From an uncultured Collinsella sp. (GTDB lineage Bacteria > Actinomycetota > Coriobacteriia > Coriobacteriales > Coriobacteriaceae): a stretch of 27,826 nucleotides of DNA. The stretch lies in contig CABUTR010000023.1 of assembly GCA_902494555.1 (NCBI GenBank), positions 1 through 27,826 of the forward strand. The letters run 5' to 3'. Below the pieces are notes generated by a model that ran no database searches, was not told the origin of the DNA, and worked only from the letters and a program-made list of their open reading frames with translations. Shown here piece after piece: positions 7,596 through 15,227 of this stretch. A program made the translations under genes and the position numbers. Positions within the stretch are counted from its first letter, which is position 1; each line of letters starts with the position of its first letter.

Positions 7596-8438
7596 ATGGC
7601 AATTAAAGCCATCGCAATGGATATCGACGGTACGCTTACCAACGATCAGAAGGTGATCAGCCCGCGTACGCGCGAGAAGCTGCTCGCGGCGCAGGAATCG
7701 GGTATTAAGCTCATCTTGGCTTCGGGCCGTCCCGCATGGGGGCTACATGCTCTGGCACAGGAGCTCGACCTCCAAAACCATGACGGTCTGCTAGTCGCTT
7801 TCAATGGCGCGCATGTGGTCGACGCTCAGACCGATGAGGTCCTTTTTGACCAGGCCATGCCAGCTGACGAACTGCACCGTCTGATTGATCACCTGCAAAA
7901 CTATGATGTGATCCCCATGATCTCGCTCGGGCGCGACCTGCATGTAGAGGACTCGTATCGCTGCATGATTACACTGCCGGACGGCTCGCAGAAGAATATC
8001 GTCAAATACGAGCGCGATGCCTGCGACCTTAAGATCCGCGAGGTCGAGAGCTTGCATGAGGTCGTGGACACTTATCCCGTAGACAAGCTGCTGACGGCGG
8101 GCGACCCGGCCTATCTGCAAGCGCATCACGAGGAGATGTACGCGCCCTTTACCCAGACGCTTTCGGGTATGTTTACGGCCGACTGGTACTTTGAGTACAC
8201 GGCGCCCGGTATTGACAAGGCCCGCGCGCTCGAGGGTGCCCTGCCCAAGCTCGGCATCGATGCCAGCGAGGTCGTCTCGTTTGGCGACGGCCAGAATGAC
8301 AAGTCTATGATTGAATGGGCCGGAACCGGTGTTGCCATGGGCAACGCCATCGATGAGGTCAAGGCTGTGGCCCAGATGGTGACCGCCAATAATAACGAAG
8401 ACGGCATTGCGGTGGCGCTGGATAAGCTGCTGGGTTAG
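7596..8438 (+). CDS. Cof-type HAD-IIB family phosphatase
   Basis: Haloacid dehalogenase superfamily hydrolase that removes phosphate from small metabolites, typically sugar phosphates, in the cytoplasm. Motif I is DIDGT (nucleophile Asp near residue 9), motif II is LASGRP, motif III is the Lys of GIDKARAL, and motif IV is FGDGQNDKSMI. The large C2-type cap lies between motifs II and III. Its 280-residue length is usual for the YcsE/YwpJ/Cof group. AAGGAGG lies 7 nt before the ATG. A hairpin terminator follows at 8461. The substrate cannot be read from the sequence. Confidence 0.92.
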   Translation: MAIKAIAMDIDGTLTNDQKVISPRTREKLLAAQESGIKLILASGRPAWGLHALAQELDLQNHDGLLVAFNGAHVVDAQTDEVLFDQAMPADELHRLIDHLQNYDVIPMISLGRDLHVEDSYRCMITLPDGSQKNIVKYERDACDLKIREVESLHEVVDTYPVDKLLTAGDPAYLQAHHEEMYAPFTQTLSGMFTADWYFEYTAPGIDKARALEGALPKLGIDASEVVSFGDGQNDKSMIEWAGTGVAMGNAIDEVKAVAQMVTANNNEDGIAVALDKLLG

Positions 8439-8460
8439 AATCGCCGATAGTGCATGGCTC

Positions 8461-8489
8461 GGGCGTCCGCTTGCGGGCGCCCTTTTGTT
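8461..8489 (+). terminator. Terminator between the two HAD genes
   Basis: GGGCGTCCGC pairs with GCGGGCGCCC (one T-G wobble, very short loop) followed by TTTTGTT. It ends just before the ribosome binding site of the next gene. Confidence 0.75.
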
Positions 8490-8501
8490 AGGGAGGGTGC
8501 C

Positions 8502-9161
8502 GTGTCCGCATTTCCGTTCGACGCCGTTATCTTTGACATGGACGGCGTCATTGTCGATACCGAGTATTACTACCTGGGCGAGACTGCCGCGTTTGCCAAG
8601 GAGCTTGGGCTTAATCTGACTCAAGAGGAGTTGAACGGGCAGGTTGGTACCTCGCATCAGTTCTTCCTGCGTATGCTGGTCGATTGGTTTGAGCGCGCCG
8701 GGAAGGGGCATTTAACTGGCGAGGAAGCGTTGATCCGTTGGGACGAGTGGGCGCATAAGCGTCCGCGCGACTATCAGGCTTTGATTAACCCAGGCGCCGT
8801 GGATACGATTCGAGAGCTGCCGCGCCGTGGCGTTCGCGTGGCGCTTGCCAGCTCGTCTCCCATGGATAGCATCGAGGAAGTGCTCAATGCGTGCGGGCTG
8901 TCGGATGCCTTTGAGTATGTGGTGAGCGGCGAGCAGTTTAAGGAGAGCAAGCCCGAGCCCGACATCTACCTGCATGCGCTGGACCTGCTGGGGCTGCCCG
9001 CGAATCGCTGCTGCTGCGTTGAGGATTCGGTGCCTGGCATCACTGCCGGCAAGCGAGCCGGCCTGACAGTTATTGCCAAGCGCGAGGAGCGCTTTGGCTT
9101 TAGCCAGGATGCCGCGGACAAGATTATCGACCAGCTGCCGGAGCTGCTCACGCTTTCTTAG
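8502..9161 (+). CDS. HAD-IA family phosphatase / beta-phosphoglucomutase-like
   Basis: HAD subfamily IA hydrolase of 219 residues. Motif I is FDMDGVIVDTE, motif II is ALASSSP, motif III is ESKPEPDIYLHAL and motif IV is CCVEDSVPGI. The small helical cap follows motif I. Relatives are phosphoglycolate-type or sugar phosphate phosphatases and beta-phosphoglucomutases; the sequence does not decide between them. The GTG at 8502 is chosen because GGGAGG lies 5 nt upstream and the domain begins a few residues later; the longer in-frame ATG at 8454 would lie upstream of the terminator hairpin. That hairpin separates it from the preceding HAD gene, so it depends on read-through or a hidden promoter. 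Confidence 0.9.
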   Translation: MSAFPFDAVIFDMDGVIVDTEYYYLGETAAFAKELGLNLTQEELNGQVGTSHQFFLRMLVDWFERAGKGHLTGEEALIRWDEWAHKRPRDYQALINPGAVDTIRELPRRGVRVALASSSPMDSIEEVLNACGLSDAFEYVVSGEQFKESKPEPDIYLHALDLLGLPANRCCCVEDSVPGITAGKRAGLTVIAKREERFGFSQDAADKIIDQLPELLTLS

Positions 9162-9212
9162 GAGCGCGGTAGTTGCGCGTTTTTCGGGTCAGATGAGTAA
9201 ATACCCGACATT

Positions 9213-9241
9213 TTGGTGCGGCAGCAAGCATACTTTATGCT
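9213..9241 (+). promoter_or_regulatory. Possible gntR promoter with overlapping palindrome
   Basis: TTGGTG (9213-9218) and TATGCT (9236-9241) are 17 nt apart. The -10 box is the right arm of the palindrome AGCATA-ctt-TATGCT (9227-9241), as would fit autoregulation. The predicted transcript would start at the hairpin 9245-9281, so the assignment is uncertain. Confidence 0.35.
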
Positions 9242-9244
9242 AAT

Positions 9245-9288
9245 GCGGGCTTAAGGGCTTGTTGAATGCCCTTAAGCCCGCTTTTGAC
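9245..9288 (+). terminator. Strong hairpin before gntR
   Basis: A perfect 14-bp stem (GCGGGCTTAAGGGC and its complement) with a 9-nt loop is followed by TTTTGACTT. It most likely ends the HAD transcript. It also lies between the only visible promoter candidate and gntR, so it could attenuate gntR. Confidence 0.8.
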
Positions 9289-9311
9289 TTAATTGGGCTG
9301 GGAGAGGGTAT

Positions 9312-10055
9312 ATGCCACCGACTGAAGGACTAACTGACGGTAAAGCAGCGATACCGCTGTACCAACAGGTTATCGATATCATTAAAAACGAAATCAATTC
9401 CGGTGCCTACAAGGCGGGCGCGCGGATACCCAACGAATTCGAATTGGCTGAGAACTATAAAGTTGGCCGCGTTACCGTGCGACGCGCTATTGAGGAGCTC
9501 GTCCAGCAGGGCTATCTAACGAAGCGGCAGGGGAAAGGCACGTTTGTCAATGCCCCCAAGCTTAAGCGCAAGATTCGCCAGAAGGATGACGTCCAGAGTT
9601 TTTCGGACGCATGCCGCGTTAACGGAATGGAGCCGGGGGCGTGCGTCATTTCGAGAAAGATACTGCCGGCAGATTCTACCGAAGCGCAGTTCTTTGGTGT
9701 TCCCGTTGGAACTGATTTGATTTGCGTTGAGCGTGTACGTACTGCCGATGGAGTCCCCGTCATGCTCGAGAACAACATATACGTTTACGAGGACAACGCC
9801 TATCTATCAACGGCACCTCTATCTAACCAATCCATTTTTGAGTTCGTGCGCAACCGAACGGGCCGCACGCCCGCGTTTACCGACCCGTGCACGCTCGAGA
9901 TCGCGTGCGCGTCGCCCGAGGTCGCTCGGCTGTTGGCAGTTCCCGTTGGCGAACCCTTGTTTTATATGGAAGCCTTCTTTTTCGATGAGCAGCGGCGGCC
10001 GTTTATCATCGGTCGTCAGCGGATCGTTGGGTCTCGCTACGTTTTTGACATCTAG
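9312..10055 (+). CDS. GntR/HutC family transcriptional regulator with UTRA domain
   Basis: DNA-binding regulator of 247 residues, probably controlling the adjacent sugar operon. An N-terminal winged helix-turn-helix (about residues 14-80: PLYQQVIDIIKNEINSG, RIPNEFELAENYKVGRVTVR, GYLTKRQGKGTFV) is followed by a UTRA effector-binding domain (about 95-245, with the VERVRTADGVPVMLENNIYV and PLFYMEAFFFD segments). This layout is the HutC subfamily, whose members commonly sense phosphosugars or related metabolites, including the FrlR regulator of fructoselysine operons. A GGGAGAGGG ribosome binding site precedes the ATG. It is co-directional with the transporter gene that starts 218 nt downstream, separated by a perfect hairpin and a candidate operator. 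Confidence 0.93.
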   Translation: MPPTEGLTDGKAAIPLYQQVIDIIKNEINSGAYKAGARIPNEFELAENYKVGRVTVRRAIEELVQQGYLTKRQGKGTFVNAPKLKRKIRQKDDVQSFSDACRVNGMEPGACVISRKILPADSTEAQFFGVPVGTDLICVERVRTADGVPVMLENNIYVYEDNAYLSTAPLSNQSIFEFVRNRTGRTPAFTDPCTLEIACASPEVARLLAVPVGEPLFYMEAFFFDEQRRPFIIGRQRIVGSRYVFDI

Positions 10056-10065
10056 GACATTGCGA

Positions 10066-10105
10066 ATGGAAACGCCCGGTGGATCATCTCACCGGGCGTT
10101 TCCAT
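10066..10105 (+). terminator. Perfect 16-bp hairpin after gntR
   Basis: Arms at 10066-10081 and 10090-10105 are fully complementary, with an 8-nt loop and GC-rich core. No T-run follows the stem, so it may be a weak terminator or an mRNA-stabilising structure. Confidence 0.6.
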
Positions 10106-10208
10106 ACCGTTCACGGCGCGAACACAACCGTTCAACCGCGTTGCGGCAACCAGTTTGAAATTATCTTGATGAAGGAAAAAGCTGCTGGTAATCTATGGGA
10201 CGTCATAG

Positions 10209-10231
10209 AACGTTTGCCTTATGCAAACGTT
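10209..10231 (+). promoter_or_regulatory. Candidate operator upstream of the sugar operon
   Basis: AACGTTTGC and GCAAACGTT form perfect 9-bp arms around a 5-nt centre. It lies between gntR and the transporter gene. A possible promoter, TTGATG (10166-10171) and TAATCT (10189-10194) with 17-nt spacing, would start near 10201, placing the palindrome just downstream. Likely binder: the GntR protein; a LacI-type or catabolite repressor is possible because the half-site resembles a cre half-site. Confidence 0.55.
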
Positions 10232-10273
10232 GAAGCGAGATGCGATGCAGTCTCGAGTTCTTTGGAGGTATCT

Positions 10274-11737
10274 ATGTCAGATACGAAGGCGAAGAAGACA
10301 AACAGACGTTTTAAGTTCAAATTACCGCATGTCTATACGATCATGTTCTTGCTGATCGTTGTCTTTGCGGTCCTGACTTGGATCGTTCCCTCTGGTCAGT
10401 ATCAGCGCAAGACGATTTCAACAGCGGCGGGCGAGCGTGAAGTCGCCGTTGCTGGAACCTATGAACAGGTCGATAAGAACTACACCGATTCCGAGACCGG
10501 CGAGACCATCAATCTGGGCCAGGATATCTTCGCGGTTCTGCAAGCGCCCACCAAGGGTATCCAAGAGGCTGCCGACGTCGTTGCGTTCGTCTTATTGATT
10601 GGCGGATCGTTCGCGATCATCACCAAGACCAACGCTTTGAATGCCGGCATGAGCCGTGTGATTAAAAAGCTCAAGAACAAGGACATCCTCATCATTCCCA
10701 TCACGATGACATTGCTGTCCATTTGCGGCACTACGTTTGGCATGTCTGAGGAAGCCCTGCCGTTCTATGCCATCTTCATTCCCATCATGATGGGTATCGG
10801 TTATGACTCGATGACGGCATTCATCATCTGCTTCCTTGGTCCTAACCTGGGATATTGTGCTTCGACCATCGACCCGTTTAATGTTTTGATCGCCCAAGGC
10901 ATCATTGGCATCGAGGGCAATCCGCAACTGTGGCTGCGCGCCGTTTCTTGGGTCATCTTCACTGCCGTCGGTATCGCATGGGCCATGCGCTACGCCATGC
11001 GCGTCAAGAAAAACCCCGAGTCGTCCATTGTGTACGAGGACGATAAGCTCAAGCGTATTGAGTTTTCCGTGACCGATGCCTCCATCGAGGAAGAGTTCAC
11101 TATCCGTCAGAAGCTCGTGCTTATCGATTTTGCTTGCGGTATGGGCATTATCGTCTGGGGTCTTGTTACCCAGGGCTGGTACATGAATGAGATTTCCGCC
11201 GTGTTCCTTGGCATGGGCTTGCTTGCCGGTATCCTGGGCGGCCTTGACCAGCAGACGATCGCAGAGGAGTTCGTTAAGGGTCTCGCCGACTTTGCGTACG
11301 CTGCCATCGTTATCGGTATCGCTCGCGGTATTCTGGTCATCGCCGAGGGCGGCATGATCATCGACACCATCCTCCAGGCGCTCGCTACCGCGCTTGCCGG
11401 TGCACCCGCCGCCGTCTACACCACGTTTATGTATATCGTCCTTGGCCTGCTCTCTTTGCTGGTTCCCTCGAGTTCTGGCCTGGCGGCGCTCACCATGCCC
11501 GTTATGGGCCCCCTGACCGAGCTCATGGGCCTCAATCCCGAGGCGGCCGTCACCGCGCTCCAGTTTGCCAACCAGACCATCAACACCATCAGCCCCGTGG
11601 CGGGCATGACGGTCGCCGGTCTTGCCGTGGCTAGGATTTCGTTTGGCCAATGGTGGAAGACCATTTGGAAGTTCTTCATTTTCATGGTCGTCTTTGGCCT
11701 GATCGTAACGGCAATCTCTGGCATGCTTCCGGTGTAG
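10274..11737 (+). CDS. YfcC family carrier (DcuC/AbgT-like superfamily)
   Basis: Integral membrane transporter, 487 residues with about 12 hydrophobic segments, beginning at about residues 19-38 (YTIMFLLIVVFAVLTWIV). A soluble loop of about 50 residues follows the first helix. Features of the YfcC/DcuC group include TKGIQEAADVVAFVLLIGG, ICGTTFGMSEE, SSGLAALTMPVMGPL and NTISPVAGMTVAGLAVARI. Members are secondary carriers of anions, amino acids or dipeptide-like compounds. As the first gene of the catabolic cluster it probably imports the substrate; the E. coli frl operon uses an APC-type permease instead. The ATG at 10274 is chosen because GGAGG lies about 6 nt upstream; the much longer frame from 10079 crosses the hairpin and operator. 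Stop and next gene are 9 nt apart. Confidence 0.88.
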   Translation: MSDTKAKKTNRRFKFKLPHVYTIMFLLIVVFAVLTWIVPSGQYQRKTISTAAGEREVAVAGTYEQVDKNYTDSETGETINLGQDIFAVLQAPTKGIQEAADVVAFVLLIGGSFAIITKTNALNAGMSRVIKKLKNKDILIIPITMTLLSICGTTFGMSEEALPFYAIFIPIMMGIGYDSMTAFIICFLGPNLGYCASTIDPFNVLIAQGIIGIEGNPQLWLRAVSWVIFTAVGIAWAMRYAMRVKKNPESSIVYEDDKLKRIEFSVTDASIEEEFTIRQKLVLIDFACGMGIIVWGLVTQGWYMNEISAVFLGMGLLAGILGGLDQQTIAEEFVKGLADFAYAAIVIGIARGILVIAEGGMIIDTILQALATALAGAPAAVYTTFMYIVLGLLSLLVPSSSGLAALTMPVMGPLTELMGLNPEAAVTALQFANQTINTISPVAGMTVAGLAVARISFGQWWKTIWKFFIFMVVFGLIVTAISGMLPV

Positions 11738-11746
11738 GTGGTTGTG

Positions 11747-13330
11747 ATGTCTGATCGTTTGACGGTCCTGACGTCTAAGAGCGTCTTTACCGGTACGGGG
11801 GACCTGCCGTTTGAAGGTTTCGTAGCGGTCCGTGGCAATCGAATTGAGGCTGTTGGCACCAAGTGTGAGGTAGCTTCGTATTTGACCCAGGCGGACGAGG
11901 TAGTTGACCTGGGCGACCGCACTGTCATGCCTGGCCTGATCGATGTACATACCTTCTATACAGGCTGGGCTCTGCGGACGTTGGGGTCTGATCTGTCCGG
12001 CATCGCTGATGCCAAAGAGGCCGTGTCGCTCTTGCGTGCATGGAAAGAAGATCATCCGGATTGCGCGGCGGCTTTTGGCCACAACCTACCCGAAACGTTG
12101 GCATCGGATGCCGAGAACGCAAATACAGCAGCTGTGTTTGACGATTGTTTTGGCGATATCCCCGTCGTCTGCTTTACATCGGGTGCGGAGACCTGCGTTC
12201 TCAATGCTGCCGCCAGTGCGCGATACGGCTTTACACCCCAGGCGTGCTATGCCGAGAAGATCTGGCGCATGATGAGCGATTTCCTCGCGCTGCCCGAGGT
12301 GCGTGCCGGGTATTCGGACTACATGAGCATGCTTAACGAGCGCGGCGTTACCGCCATCAAGGAGATGGCGTTTGATGACTACTACGGCTTTGCCGACGAA
12401 ATGGCTCGCCGTGAGGAATCTGGTGAGCTGACGGTTCGCGTCTCTATGATGTCGCAGCCGGTGGGTGCCGGTGCAAATCTGGCATATGCCCGCGAGGCAC
12501 GAGAGCGCTTCCGGGGACCGTTCGTTCGTTTTTCTGGCTTCAACCGTATGACCGATCGCGGCGTATGGGCGGGGCTTGCCGAGATGATAGACCCCTATGA
12601 GGACTCGGCCGATGCGGGCGCTGCCGGCAAGACGGTCGTCGAGGAGCCAGAGTGGGATCTGATTGAGAACGAGCTGCGTGCAATTGATGCTGACGGCTTC
12701 CGATATTCCTTGCATTGCCAGGGCGATGGCGCCGTTCGTCGCACCGTGGCGCTCTATGCCTCGCTGCCTCGAGACGAGCATGGACGGATGCTTCGCCGCC
12801 ATGCGATTACCGATCTCGAGAACTCTGACCCGACCGATCTTGTCAAGTTTGGCAAGTTGGGTGGAATTTGCGAGGTCTATCCGCAGATTCTGACGCTGGA
12901 CCGGCGCGAGGATTGCCTGTCGATGATGCGTCGACAAATTGGCGAGACGCGACTTTTGCACAGCTGGAATCGCCGCGGCATGGAAGATTCCGGATGCACA
13001 GTGTGCTGTGGCACGGATTTGCCGCTGTTGATTCCGAGCTTGGGCGAGTCAATCTACAGTGCGTGCGGCGGATACTTCGACGACGGACTGCCCGTTAATG
13101 AGGTCAACACGCTGACGCTTGTCGAGCTCTTGTGCGCTTGGACTGCCGGGGGCGCGTACGACCTGATGCGCGAAGACGAGCTGGGTACGCTTGAGGTTGG
13201 CAAGCTTGCCGATATCTGCGTGCTCGATCGGGATGTGTTCGACCTCGATTATCGCGACGCACGTGATCTTGCGGTTGACATGACGATTTCGGACGGACAA
13301 ATCGTGTTCGATCGAAATAAGGAGGCATAA
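11747..13330 (+). CDS. Amidohydrolase family 3 (YtcJ-like) protein with altered metal motif
   Basis: A 527-residue TIM-barrel amidohydrolase with the usual beta-sandwich (VLTSKSVFTGTG at the N-terminus, LGTLEVGKLADICVLD near the C-terminus). Relatives hydrolyse amide or cyclic amide bonds. The first metal motif reads GLIDVHTF (residues 64-71 region), so the canonical HxH is H68-T-F70: the second His is lost. Other expected positions remain: His323 in LHCQGDGAV, the His of RRHAITDLE and the Asp of CCGTDLPL. Activity may be altered or mononuclear. The ATG at 11747 has AGGTGG upstream; the GTG at 11738 is an alternative. In the operon it could release an amine or acyl group from the imported substrate. 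Confidence 0.83.
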   Translation: MSDRLTVLTSKSVFTGTGDLPFEGFVAVRGNRIEAVGTKCEVASYLTQADEVVDLGDRTVMPGLIDVHTFYTGWALRTLGSDLSGIADAKEAVSLLRAWKEDHPDCAAAFGHNLPETLASDAENANTAAVFDDCFGDIPVVCFTSGAETCVLNAAASARYGFTPQACYAEKIWRMMSDFLALPEVRAGYSDYMSMLNERGVTAIKEMAFDDYYGFADEMARREESGELTVRVSMMSQPVGAGANLAYAREARERFRGPFVRFSGFNRMTDRGVWAGLAEMIDPYEDSADAGAAGKTVVEEPEWDLIENELRAIDADGFRYSLHCQGDGAVRRTVALYASLPRDEHGRMLRRHAITDLENSDPTDLVKFGKLGGICEVYPQILTLDRREDCLSMMRRQIGETRLLHSWNRRGMEDSGCTVCCGTDLPLLIPSLGESIYSACGGYFDDGLPVNEVNTLTLVELLCAWTAGGAYDLMREDELGTLEVGKLADICVLDRDVFDLDYRDARDLAVDMTISDGQIVFDRNKEA

Positions 13331-13331
13331 G

Positions 13332-14183
13332 ATGCCTGAATCCAAACCGACGCTGCGCCGCGAGCAGATTGCGGGCATGAATATCCACTACATCATGTGG
13401 TCGCTCGATTACTTCCTTGATGTGCAGCAGCGCTTGGGCTTTGAGTCCATTGAGCTGTGGTGTGCGGAGCCGCATGTGACGCTCGACCACACGGGCTACT
13501 TTGAGGCTGAGGTCCTGGCGAAAAAGGCTGCAGACCGTGGGCTTAGGTATCGTACTCTGTGCCCCGAGAATGTTGTCTATCCTTGGCAGTACTGCGCACG
13601 CAAACCGCTGCATGAACAGCGCAGCCTGGCGTACTTTAAGCACGGCATTGAGCTTGCCGAGGTACTTGGGTGCGACCGTATGTCCGTCAACTCGGGCTGG
13701 GGCGACTGGGACGAGGACCGCGAGGAAGCCTGGAAGCGCAGCCGCGAGCACTTGTCCATTCTGGCGGAGTATGCCGGCGAGCACGGTCTGGTGCTTACGA
13801 TGGAAAGTCTGCGTCCCGAGGAGAGCAACCTTGTGACGACGGTTTCCGATGCGAAGCGCATGATTGACGAGGTCGCGAGCCCGTACTTACAGCCCATGGT
13901 TGATACAACCGCGATGGGCGTTGCAGGCGAGACGCTCGAGGACTGGTTTGCCGCCTTTGGTGATGGGGCAATTCACGAGATGCACTTTATCGACGGTGAC
14001 CCGTATGGCCATCTGGTGTGGGGCGATGGCAAGCACGATATGGACGCCTTCGTCGCCGCACTCAACGCCCATGGTTTCGACGGCATGCTGGGCCAGGAAA
14101 TCACGGACGGTCGTTACTACGATGACCCGGCGGCGGCAGATGCCAAGAACATGGCCGCATTCGAGAAATATCTGATTGACTAA
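13332..14183 (+). CDS. frlC: Sugar epimerase/isomerase, FrlC-like TIM barrel
   Basis: Xylose-isomerase-like TIM barrel protein of 283 residues. It resembles FrlC, which interconverts fructoselysine and psicoselysine: compare GFESIELWCAEPHV near the N-terminus, LTMESLRPEESNLVTTVSDA with a metal-binding Glu, QPMVDTTAMG with a metal-binding Asp, EMHFIDGD with a His, and MLGQEIT with the final Glu. These four ligand positions are all present. AAGGAGG lies 6 nt before the ATG and the gene begins 1 nt after the preceding stop. Its place next to FrlB- and FrlD-like genes supports a role with ketosamine-type sugars, but the exact substrate is inferred. Generic sugar phosphate isomerase is the fallback call. 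Confidence 0.8.
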   Translation: MPESKPTLRREQIAGMNIHYIMWSLDYFLDVQQRLGFESIELWCAEPHVTLDHTGYFEAEVLAKKAADRGLRYRTLCPENVVYPWQYCARKPLHEQRSLAYFKHGIELAEVLGCDRMSVNSGWGDWDEDREEAWKRSREHLSILAEYAGEHGLVLTMESLRPEESNLVTTVSDAKRMIDEVASPYLQPMVDTTAMGVAGETLEDWFAAFGDGAIHEMHFIDGDPYGHLVWGDGKHDMDAFVAALNAHGFDGMLGQEITDGRYYDDPAAADAKNMAAFEKYLID

Positions 14184-14244
14184 AACAACCATCGGCCACG
14201 CAACCAACGTCATTGATTGCGGCCAAACAAGAAAGGAACTGGAT

Positions 14245-15213
14245 ATGAACGCACACGATCTGATCAAAGAGGCAATTGCCGAGAAGGGCAAGTTCGACAG
14301 CGTCTACTGGATTGCTTGCGGTGGCTCCATGATCGATTTGATCCCGGCTCATGAGCTTCTGCAGCGCGAGGCAACCACCTTCACTTCGTATATCTATACG
14401 GCTCGCGAGTTCGATATCATGCGTCCGCGTCGTCTGGGCGAGAAGTCCCTGGTCATCGCTTGTAGCCACAGTGGCAACACCCCCGAGGTCGTCGAGGGCT
14501 GCGAGATTGCCCTTGCTGCCGGCGCTACGGTGATCGCCCAGACCGACAACGCTGGATCCAAGATTGACTCCGGCAAGTGGACCACGTGGGTCTACCCGTG
14601 GGGCGAGGGCGTGCCGCAGGCCGAGGTCCCCGCTGGCATTTCGCTGTCGCTTGCGGCCGAGCTGCTCGATCAGCAGGAGGGCTACGCCGATCTTGCCGAT
14701 ATGTATGCCGGTATCGCCGAGATGGATAAGATTCTTCCCCCGGCACGCGAGAAGGTAAATGCCGAGCTGGGCGATCGTTTTGCCAAGCTTTGCCAGGAGC
14801 ACGAGTTCTTCTACATTCTGGGCAGCGGTCCCAACTTTAGCCAGACCTACGGTTTCGCTATCTGCTCTCTTATGGAGATGCAGTGGCAGCACTGCAGCTA
14901 CATCCACTCTGCCGAGTACTTCCATGGCCCCTTCGAGGCTACTCAGGATGGCGTTTTTTACTTCCTGCAGATGGGCTCCAGCGAGTGCCGTGCCATGGAC
15001 GAGCGCGCCCTGGCGTTCCTTAAGACGCATACCGATACGCTGATGGTGCTCGATGCCAAGGAGTACGGTATGGAAGCCGTGCCGGCGAGCGTCCGTGCCT
15101 ATCTGGACCCGGTGCTGTTCTATGCCATGAACTGCGAGCTGCGTGCTGCACGCGGCAAGGTGTTTGATCACGATCCCGATTTCCGTCGCTATATGGGTGT
15201 TGTCGAGTACTAG
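14245..15213 (+). CDS. frlB: SIS-domain fructosamine-6-phosphate deglycase, FrlB/FraB-like
   Basis: Cleaves a 6-phosphorylated Amadori-type compound to glucose 6-phosphate and the free amine. The 322-residue product has two SIS domains: YWIACGGSMIDLIPA and VIACSHSGNTPEVVEG in the first, FYILGSGPNFSQTYGFA in the second. LMEMQWQHCSYIHSAEYFHGP contains Glu211 and His227, 16 residues apart, matching the Glu/His pair that I recall as catalytic in the Salmonella FraB deglycase. The C-terminus RRYMGVVEY closely resembles the end of E. coli FrlB. GAAAGGAA precedes the ATG at 14245. It sits between FrlC- and FrlD-like genes. GlmS-like glucosamine isomerases are related, but the glutaminase domain is absent. 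Confidence 0.85.
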   Translation: MNAHDLIKEAIAEKGKFDSVYWIACGGSMIDLIPAHELLQREATTFTSYIYTAREFDIMRPRRLGEKSLVIACSHSGNTPEVVEGCEIALAAGATVIAQTDNAGSKIDSGKWTTWVYPWGEGVPQAEVPAGISLSLAAELLDQQEGYADLADMYAGIAEMDKILPPAREKVNAELGDRFAKLCQEHEFFYILGSGPNFSQTYGFAICSLMEMQWQHCSYIHSAEYFHGPFEATQDGVFYFLQMGSSECRAMDERALAFLKTHTDTLMVLDAKEYGMEAVPASVRAYLDPVLFYAMNCELRAARGKVFDHDPDFRRYMGVVEY

Positions 15214-15227
15214 AAGGGACAAAGGCC

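Noticed and set aside
10592..12082. 496-codon minus-strand frame across the carrier and amidohydrolase genes
   Set aside because: Crosses two real genes antisense and is His/Asp/Gly-rich without any domain.
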